Below, in pieces: positions 57,097 to 64,000 of a DNA stretch of 64,000 nt; position 1 is the first letter of the stretch, and each line of letters begins with the position of its first letter. The stretch spans positions 1-64,000 of the forward strand of contig JABTTQ020003040.1 of the NCBI GenBank assembly GCA_016081115.2, given 5' to 3'. This stretch comes from Rehmannia glutinosa. Taxonomy: Eukaryota > Streptophyta > Magnoliopsida > Lamiales > Orobanchaceae. The translations under genes were made by a program, and so were the position numbers. A model generated the notes under the pieces. The model made no database searches and was not told the origin of the DNA. It saw nothing but the letters and a program-made list of their open reading frames with translations.

Positions 57097-57957
57097 TTAG
57101 GCATGGCATTGGAAATCAGAAGGTGGAGTTTTGCCGCAATCGATAAGGACTTGAAGAGCAATGGGGATGATTATGTTAATATTGAGAAGCTTAGCTTTAA
57201 TGGTGGTGCAAAGGCAAATGGCTGCATCCAAGTCCACTAATCCAGCCAGCAAAGGGCAGCATGTGTCTTTTGCACTACTCCCTATTCCAATGTGGACTAG
57301 ACCACCTAATATGTCCACACACGCGCCTAGTTTTAAGGTGCCAATGGGGCATGTTTCTTGTCCTTGTGGTGGTGGTGGTGGTGGGGGTGGGCATGGAGTT
57401 TCAAGGGGTGGCGGTGGCGGTGGTGGAGGACATGGAGTTTCCGGTGGTGGTGGTTTTGGTACGACTGGCGGCGATGGCTGTGGTGGTAGTGGTGGTGTGA
57501 TGATTGGTGGATTTGGTGTAATAGGAGGTTTGGGTATGATTGGAGGGGGTAGGTTCGGAGGGTGCCTTTTCGGAGGTTTGGGTAGGTTCGGAGGGTGCGC
57601 AGTGGGGGGTTTGGGTAGGTTCGGATGGTGCATTTTGGGAGGTTTGGGTATGTTCGGAGGATGCACGGTGGGAGGTTTGGGTATGTGAGGTGGCTTAACG
57701 ACTGGCGGTTTGGGTGGGCAAGGTGGTGGTTTGGGTACGCGGTGCGGTGGCTTTACGACGGGAGGTTTTAGTTTTGGTGGTAATTTGTGTGGTGGATTTA
57801 GTTTTGGAGGGTGTACTTTGGGTGGAAATTTGGGGGATAACTTTGGAGGTTTGGAAGGTGGAGTTGGGTATGGACAATATGGACATGCTAGAGAAATAAG
57901 CAAAGTCCCCAAGTTGAGGAGAAGAATTAGCACTTGGGTGGCATTGAGCTTGCCCAT
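57097..57957 (-). CDS. Hybrid proline-rich protein with 8-cysteine domain (HyPRP)
   Basis: A single-exon frame of 286 residues, with three parts. Residues 1-24 (MGKLNATQVLILLLNLGTLL...) form a secretory signal peptide. Residues ~25-200 are Pro-rich with repeats of the type HPPNLPKPPx, PKPPVVKPPH and poly-Pro blocks. Residues ~202-286 are an eight-cysteine domain with the spacing C-C-CC-CxC-C-C (TCPIGTLKLGAC, TCCPLL, AICLC, LIDCG, FQCHA). The C-terminal domain belongs to the lipid-transfer-protein fold, with four disulphides expected. HyPRPs are secreted to the cell wall or plasma-membrane interface and act in growth and stress responses. The first Met fits the signal peptide. The long plus-strand open frames over the same DNA (57161-57964, Gly-rich) are its antisense shadow. 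Confidence 0.93.
   Translation of the reverse strand: MGKLNATQVLILLLNLGTLLISLACPYCPYPTPPSKPPKLSPKFPPKVHPPKLNPPHKLPPKLKPPVVKPPHRVPKPPPCPPKPPVVKPPHIPKPPTVHPPNIPKPPKMHHPNLPKPPTAHPPNLPKPPKRHPPNLPPPIIPKPPITPNPPIITPPLPPQPSPPVVPKPPPPETPCPPPPPPPPLETPCPPPPPPPPQGQETCPIGTLKLGACVDILGGLVHIGIGSSAKDTCCPLLAGLVDLDAAICLCTTIKAKLLNINIIIPIALQVLIDCGKTPPSDFQCHA
57540..57690. repeat. 30-bp coding minisatellite in the proline-rich region
   Basis: Plus-strand words GGAGGTTTGGGTAGGTTCGG occur about every 30-33 bp, corresponding to a ten-residue Pro/Lys/His/Asn unit in the protein. Copy number is a likely source of length variation. Confidence 0.7.
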
Positions 57958-58013
57958 GATTTAGATTAATTTCACATGTGAGAATGAACACTAGATGGGT
58001 TGTAACAATCCTT

Positions 58014-58021
58014 CTTATAGA
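58014..58021 (-). promoter_or_regulatory. TATA box of the proline-rich protein gene
   Basis: TCTATAAG on the minus strand, about 57 bp upstream of the ATG, would place transcription start near 57985 and give a short leader. Confidence 0.5.
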
Positions 58022-58465
58022 CAAAGGGAGTGAGCAAAACTATGTGCTATCCCAAGTTGTTATTATATATCTAAGGATAGCATCTCAAACATCCAGATCA
58101 TATTCAATATGCAACCCACCAGAACTCTATACTCTTTGTAAATGAAATAAGTATGAAAATGAACAATTATCAGTGCATCCAAAAATATTACTTTGAACTC
58201 AATGGCTGAGATAGGGGGTCATGCATATTCGACCCAACCCTGTCTCCGGCCTGGCAGTATTAAAAAATTTAAAAGAAAAAAATTATTATAGCTTATATGG
58301 TTTTTTGTAAAGTTTTCTATCCGACTCACCCTACTTTCCTGTTTTGTCTCCTTGAAACTCATATTTCAATTTTGTGTTACATCTCATATTATAGTTTACA
58401 TTTACGTGGCAATTGTTATTATATCCCGAAAACCATCATAGGGTGAATTAAAATTAGTTTTATAT

Positions 58466-58585
58466 TGGGATCAATCTTGTGCTCTAGTGGTTGAGACATG
58501 TGTTGTAAGAATTAATGATCCGGGTTCGATCCCATACAAGTGTGTGTCCATTCCCCAAGTTCCCCCATTGTACTAAAAAAAAACA
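58466..58585 (+). mobile_element. tRNA-derived SINE, about 120 bp
   Basis: GCTCTAGTGGTTGAGACATG (58481-58500) fits a Pol III A box, and GGGTTCGATCCC (58522-58533) is an exact B box, about 30 nt apart as in tRNA genes. A short unrelated body ends ATTGTACTAAAAAAAAA. The acceptor stem is absent, so it is not a tRNA gene. The target duplication is unclear, so the ends are approximate. It differs from the SINE at 12841. Confidence 0.7.
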
Positions 58586-58970
58586 TTATTTTAATATTTA
58601 TTTGAATATTCGCCATCATTTGTTTTAAAAAAAAAATAGTGTCATCATTTGGTATACATTGACTTAGATGACCTTTTTGGGCCAGGTTTTCAAACTTTGC
58701 ATGAAAAGGGAATCATAGCTATTTTTAACATGTAGTGCCTATTTAGCCCGTGAATGGTCTATTATATACCCCAAAATTATATTAAGCTCCAAAAGTTACA
58801 TTGATTGTACAAATGGAATCCTCTTTTCTCAAGAACATATATACATTACAAAGATTTTCTGTCACAAACAACACTATTGCTTCACAAGATCAATGAACTT
58901 AAAAATCTTATCTTTGATCAAATTTTGCAAATCTAGAGAATGAGTTGTCGGCACATAACTGGATCACAAG

Positions 58971-59133
58971 TAGACATGTCCAACGGTTCGAACCGCCGAT
59001 TACGGTTCGGAACCGATTCTGATTCGCCCAAAGGGTGGAACCGTAACCCAACCGCCCTATAGAAGGTTTCGGTTCGGTTCGGTTCGAATCGCCGGTTCGA
59101 AACCGCCGGTTCGGCGGTTCAGTTCGGTTTGGC

Positions 59134-59166
<33 letters not shown>

Positions 59167-62100
59167 AATTTTTGAATTTTTAAGTTTTTAATATTAATGA
59201 ATTAACACCATTGATAAATTAACACAATTGATGAAGGAAATAAAATTGAGTAACACAAAAAATAATTTTATTGATTTAAAAGTAAAATTACAACTTACAA
59301 TTTACAAAATGAAAAATTCTAATATATTACAATTCCAAAGTACAATTTAAAAATAAAATTACAAGTTAATACAATTTCGTATAAAGTTTAAATTACAAAG
59401 TACAAAGTACAAACCACAAAGAAAGGAAAAAAAAAAAAAGAAATGGGTTTGAGTTTTATTTTAATATTCTAAGTTAAAAATTTGAAATTTAACTTTGAAT
59501 ATTGAAATAAAATTGCCTACGTATCCTCATAGAGGAATCAAAACCCTACGTAGTTTCTTTACCTTTTACTTACCTTAGGGAAGGTGGCAATTGGCAACGT
59601 GATTCTTCAATTATTTTGTGACCCGTTGCTTGAATCGGTATCAAGATTATCGCTTTTTCGGAATCATCAAAATCGACTTGTTGCTCACGTGTTTCGGCGT
59701 TTGTCCAATCGTGGAGCAATACTTGAGCCTCTAGACTTTCTCTTTGTTAATCTAGATCGTCAGGATCCGAATATAACCTCCTCATTGAATGCTTGCTCTA
59801 CGGAGACGGTTGAGGCAGAACGGCTAATATTTCCTCGCAATTAAAGTTACTATAGGAAAAGAGGAAGACCTCTTTGACCACCACTTTAACAAATTGAACT
59901 TTGAATTCCCTACTACAAATTCAAAAGATAATCAAAAGGAGATGTTAAATATGTATCAAGTTCAAGATAAGGGGACGCGTATCCTCTCGAACGTTTTGGT
60001 ATCCTCGCGTCATAAAAATTATCTAATGGTGCAAATACCGACGCCTCACTAAACGTACCAATATCACTAGTATGTTCAACATCGGGTGTAGAAATAGCAG
60101 AACTAGATGAGCCTCTAAAACTATCACCAAATTTTATTGAATATTCTTTAAAAATATCATATAAACATGATTTAGCATTCTCTACTACAACACTTGGAAT
60201 GGGAGTGTCATGTTCTTTAATAGGAAACAAAGCATCATAATATATTCCTAACAATTCTTCTAAACCATCTAATCTTACTCTAGGATCTAATATTTTTGCA
60301 ACTAAAAATACATTAGGAATATAAGTGAAATATTTTAACCATTTTAATCCCATTTGGGCAATAGTTGGTCCTATAGTAGCACAAGGCATGAGAGATCTAA
60401 AAAGTAGTGCAATTTTAACACAACGATCTACAACTAAAATTGATGTAGGATAATAAACACCGGATAATTCTTCGGTAGCATCTTTAAAAACCTTTAAAAG
60501 TTGACATAAATTAGAGCATGCATCCCATTGATTGGGAAATAAAACTATGCCACATTGTTGATCGGCAAAAAATGAACATAAAGCTTCTCTATATGCATAA
60601 CTATCATTTATCATTTTATATGTAGAATTCCAACGAGTTGGCACATCGGCCGAGAATTTTCTTGGGTATAAACCATTTTCTTTACAATATCTCGCCCATT
60701 TTTTCAAAACAGAAGAAAATCTGTTTAAATATAAAAGTGCATCTCTAATAGGTGCAATTTCTTCTTTTAAAGTAGCTAAACCATCTTGAACACATAAATT
60801 AATAATATGACATATACAACGAACATGAAAAAAATTTGCCACCAATAGAAGGTTCACAAATATTAATAAGTGATGGTAAACTAGCCGTATTAGCACTAGC
60901 ATTATCAAATGAAATTGAAAAAATTTTTGTAACTAAACCATATTCTTGTAAAATAGTATGAATTTTTTGAGAAATATTAATAGCGGTATGTTCAACATTA
61001 AAATCTCTATATGCAATTAAACGTTTTTGCAAAGTCCATGAATCATCAACCCAATGACAAGTAATTCCCATAAAAAACTTCTTTGCCAATGATCACTCCA
61101 TACATCCGAACAAATTGAAACTTTTGTTTGTAAATTAGCAAATGAGTTAATTAATTGAAACTTATATTCACAAACTGTTTTTTTTAATATCGCGAGTCAA
61201 TGTAGAACGTGAAATTTTATTAGGCGGGGTTAAAAGCACGTCTAGTATACCTTTCAAATTTTTATTATCGGCAAAGGTAAAAGGAAGTGACATACCACTA
61301 ACAAATAAAGTGTCTCTTTTCTAGCATTTAAATCGGTATATTTAAATAAAAAGAAGAAGAAGACTCCATACGTTGAAGAACCCGTGAATCCCGTCGGTAG
61401 TTGTGTTTGAGCACGATCTAGCCCAACTTTATCCGGATGCTTTTTGTTGAGGTGGTTCGTGAACGTCCCATAACCGCCCCTCCTCTAAACTTGTAGGAAT
61501 TAGTGCAATAATTGCAAGTAACTTTGAAACCGCCGGTTGTAGGATCCGGAATTTTTTAAAATGAACCGAAAAAAATATCGGATCTAAGTGGCGGAGCTCG
61601 GCGACTTTGAGTTTGAGTTGGCGATTGCGATTCGGTTGAGCCTCACCTTCTTGTTGCAAACTAGCAAAACAAGCTTCGATTTCATCTTCGTTCAAATCGA
61701 AAGCTTCATCAAAACGTGGTGGTGGTGGTGGTTGTTGCTCGAGCCGGACGCCAAACCTTTGCCCTTAGATTGATGGGAAGATCCTCCACGTCTCGACATT
61801 TTTTAAAATAGCTAATGAAATTAAAAGTATGAAACTACTAAAACTTAAATTGAAACTTGGAATTTAAACTTGAACAAGTTGAATATAGAGAATGTAGAGA
61901 ATTGAGAGATTAGAAATTTGGTGTGAGGAAAAATGGATGAATTGGAAAGGGTATTTATAGGAAAAAAATGAAATTCAAAAAAATAATAAAAAAAAAAAAA
62001 CGGAAAACCGCGGTTTTTAACCGAAACCGGCGGTTTCGGTTAAACCGGCGGTTTTCAACGGTCAAATGATCTTGACCGTTGATCATCAACGGTCAAATGA

Positions 62101-62484
62101 TCTTGACCGTTAATTTTTTCAAATTTTGAATTTTCAAAAAAAAAAAAAAAAAAGGTAAAACGGCGGTTTTAACCGAAACCGCGGTTTACGGTTAAAACCG
62201 GCGGTTAACGGTCACAAAAGTGACCGTTTGAAATTTCAATTTCAATTTGAAATTTGAAATTCAAATTTCAAATTTCAAATTGTAAAAAAAAAAAAAATAG
62301 AAAAACCGCCCGGTTAAACCGGCGTTTTGGTTTGAGAATCGGGAAAGTAACCTAACCTTAAAATTAAGGTTTACGGTTCCGGTTCGAACCGAAACGAACA
62401 AAAACCGGGTCAACGGTTCGAAAACCGTTGACCACGGTTGAAACCGCTGATTCGCGGTTCGGTTCGAACCGTTGGACATGTCTA
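58971..62484 (-). mobile_element. hAT transposon, 3514 bp, with decayed transposase
   Basis: The termini TAGACATGTCCAACGGTTCG (left) and the same sequence reverse-complemented (right) are perfect for at least 20 bp. The 8-mer ATCACAAG flanks it exactly (58963-58970 and 62485-62492). Subterminal DNA is packed with GGTTCGGTTCG, AACCGGCGGTT and AACGGTCAAATGATC...GACCGTT palindromes. The size and transposase make it the full-length form of the family seen at 11727-12709. Confidence 0.95.
59620..61799 (-). pseudogene. hAT transposase (RICESLEEPER/zf-BED type), frame-shifted
   Basis: The start MSRRGGSS at 61799 is followed by a Ser/His-rich leader, then in a new frame DEIEACFASLQQEGEAQ. A decayed BED-finger region follows near 61430-61600. 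The catalytic core starts with LQKRLIAYRDFN, ISQKIHTILQEYGLVTKIF and SFDNASANTASLP (about 60860-61070). It continues in an intact 331-codon frame (59913-60908) with CICHIINLCVQDGL, DVPTRWNSTYKMI and SGVYYPTS. The C-terminal dimerisation domain (LLKWW, FPIVTLIAR, TVSVEQAF) lies in pieces at about 59640-59950. At least four frame changes separate these parts, so no active protein is expected. Confidence 0.88.
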
Positions 62485-62556
62485 ATCACAAGGAGATTTA
62501 GTTGAGGTATATATGCCCAAGTTGGTCATGTTGAATTTATGGTTAAAAATATTATC

Positions 62557-62558
<2 letters not shown>

Positions 62559-62598
<40 letters not shown>
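62559..62598. repeat. (AT)20 microsatellite
   Basis: Uninterrupted alternating A and T for 40 bp. Confidence 0.9.
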
Positions 62599-62601
<3 letters not shown>

Positions 62602-62836
62602 AAATAATCCGATAACACGGCAGAAACATACTTAGATCATCATAATTAAATTTACTTCTTAAAACTTAAATGAATGATACCCATTAACATCATAAAATAT
62701 TGAATTATTCAGTGATGGAGCTTACTTTTATGGATACTACTTTGTGTATGATCATTTAGTAGACGTACTATCATATAATACAATTATAGTATTTTGGTGA
62801 AACTGTTTCTATTACACAAAACATATTTAAGTTTTT

Positions 62837-64000
62837 TGATAAGGACCACATAAGTGTAAATAAAATCAGTCAAGATATGTAAAAGATCGCAAAAGAATCG
62901 AAGAGGAATGAAGTCACATTAGGGGAACTAGGCCAATCTGAACTGAATAGAAACCGTACCTTTTATCGTAGGATTCTATCAAGAGTGTAAACATAACAGA
63001 GTTAATTAGCTAAATGTAACAGAATGTCAAATCATTAGGTAGTTAGAAGATTAGTTAACGGTCCTATAGCTCTATAAATAACCCTCAACCGTATCATATC
63101 AAGTTTTTCAAGATGATCAATAACACGTCTTCATCTTCAATGGTAGTTTATCTTCTATCTTAACATGGTATCCAGAGCCAATCCATAATTTTTTTTGGAT
63201 CCAAATTGTTCCTAGCATGGCAAATCTTCAGCTGCCTACCTTTCCTACTTTCACTGTGCGATTGGATCGCAATAATTTCTCTTTCTCGCGTGTTCAAGTT
63301 ACGCCACGCCACGAGTTCGAGCACATGGCTTTGAGGATTTTCTCCCGGGAACATCTCCTTCTCCACCTCAATTCCTTGATGATGCAGATACTGGTAATGC
63401 AATTCCAAATCCTGCATACACTATATGGATGAGAAAAGATCAGTTCTTATATAGTTGGTTGTTAAGTTCGATTTTGAATCTATGTTAGGTTACATAAATC
63501 GATGTTCTACTTGGTGATATTTGGAGAATTTTTTATGGTTTATTTCGCACACAATCGAGAACTCGATTATTGCATTTAAAACGTTTGCTTCATAAACATA
63601 AGAAATGAGACCTGAGTATAGAGGATTATGTTCTGCAAATGACTGGTATATCTGATCAGATTCGAACTGCAGGGCAAGAAATTTCTGATGATGAATTAAT
63701 TCTGGACATCTTAAATGGCCTGACACCAGAATTTGAATCAGTAGTTGTTGTTCTCACATCTAGAATTGGAAATTTGAGCATTTCTGAGATGCAATTTGTG
63801 TTACAAACACATGAATTACGCTTAAATCAGCAAAATTCATCTGTCACACACCTTACAAGCTTTCAATCTTCATCCAAGTACCAACTCTCCATATGTTAAT
63901 CTTGCTACCAAGAGGTTTACTCCTAATTCAGGTGGTTTCAGGCCTCCTAGAGGTAGTTTTCAAGGCAGATCTAGAGGCAGGGGTCGATTTTTTGGAGGTG
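62837..64000 (+). mobile_element. 5' part of a Copia retrotransposon, cut by the window end
   Basis: The primer-binding site TGGTATCCAGAGCC (63166-63179) matches the initiator tRNA-Met type, with one change from TGGTATCAGAGCC. It follows an LTR that ends CTTAACA at 63165. A TATA-like CTCTATAAATAACC lies at about 63068-63081. The LTR start at 62837 (TGATAAGG) is a guess, because the other LTR is outside the window. Confidence 0.75.
63217..64000 (+). pseudogene. Copia gag (UBN2-type) fragment, frame-disrupted
   Basis: The start MANLQLPTFPTFTVRLDRNN fits Copia gag N-termini. Frames then change. A second open piece (63639-63899) holds ISDQIRTAGQEISDDELILD, ILNGLTPEFESVVVVL and ISEMQFVLQTHELRLNQQN, the C-terminal half of the domain. 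A Gly/Arg-rich stretch (GGFRPPRGSFQGRSRGRGRF) runs off the window and would precede the CCHC zinc knuckle. The missing middle and shifts mark it as broken. It is a different Copia lineage from the one at the left edge. Confidence 0.78.

Noticed and set aside
57161..57964. Plus-strand glycine-rich open frames of 79-175 residues
   Set aside because: They are exactly antisense to the proline-rich gene. Pro codons (CCN) read as Gly (GGN) on the other strand, so the frames stay open by composition.
1..64000. CRISPR arrays, bacterial operons or ribosome-binding sites
   Set aside because: The sequence is clearly plant nuclear DNA. The only regular short repeats are transposon words, a coding minisatellite and microsatellites.

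Overview
This is a nuclear window from a flowering plant, most likely a eudicot. The evidence is a plant-type UDP-glycosyltransferase, a hybrid proline-rich cell-wall protein, a plant RUG3-type RCC1 gene, a U4 snRNA gene with the plant USE/TATA promoter, short introns with GT/AG borders, AT-rich intergenic DNA, and plant Copia, Athila-like, hAT, Mutator-like and CACTA elements. No sequence points to a particular genus. About half or more of the window is transposable-element DNA, much of it nested.

Host genes are sparse. (1) A UGT71-like glycosyltransferase on the minus strand (15057-18027, two exons, 490 aa). (2) A two-exon gene for a 172-residue basic protein of unknown function (27971-28900, minus). 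(3) A six-exon RUG3-like mitochondrial RCC1-repeat gene (47019-52119, plus), which carries two apparent 1-nt deletions. (4) A U4 snRNA gene with its own promoter (54001-54252, plus). (5) A hybrid proline-rich protein gene (57097-57957, minus). An isolated terminal exon of a ZIP metal transporter sits in a near-1-kb inverted repeat (10060-11035).

Mobile DNA, left to right: a broken Copia element cut by the window start (1-1656, minus); a CACTA end (to 2792); a Mutator-like element (5855-7082); a small MITE (7193-7500); a SINE fragment (7985-8115); a hAT element (11727-12709) and a SINE (12841-13231) inserted into successive units of a local repeat; a hAT relic (13548-14272); a hAT-type element (18374-26372) interrupted by LTR element A (18511-25629), itself interrupted by a Mutator-like element (21663-22893); a Mutator-like element with tRNA-like arms (29106-30654); LTR element B (32359-38235); a Mutator-like element (38576-46868) interrupted by LTR element C (38665-45962); a hAT MITE (52440-52878); a SINE (about 58466-58585); a 3.5-kb hAT with a decayed transposase (58971-62484); and a second Copia element running off the right edge. 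Seven copies of one GGATAATTAC-type MITE are scattered, four of them inside introns of the UGT and RUG3 genes. Many boundaries are supported by target-site duplications read directly (5 bp for LTR elements, 8 bp for hAT, 9 bp for Mutator-like, 18 bp for the SINE).

The three Athila-like elements A, B and C share the same type of primer-binding site. None contains reverse transcriptase or integrase; they keep only gag and/or protease pieces, so they would depend on proteins from elsewhere. Each carries in its LTRs a GC-rich island of short repeated palindromes that differs more between paired LTRs than the surrounding LTR sequence.

The most unusual items are the ZIP-exon inverted repeat, the tRNA-Gly-like modules placed symmetrically in a Mutator-like element, the arrays of a TAATACTTTT-type word inside two related Mutator-like elements, the LTR palindrome islands, and the nested insertions only about 150 bp upstream of the RUG3 start codon. 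I see no convincing new protein-based system.
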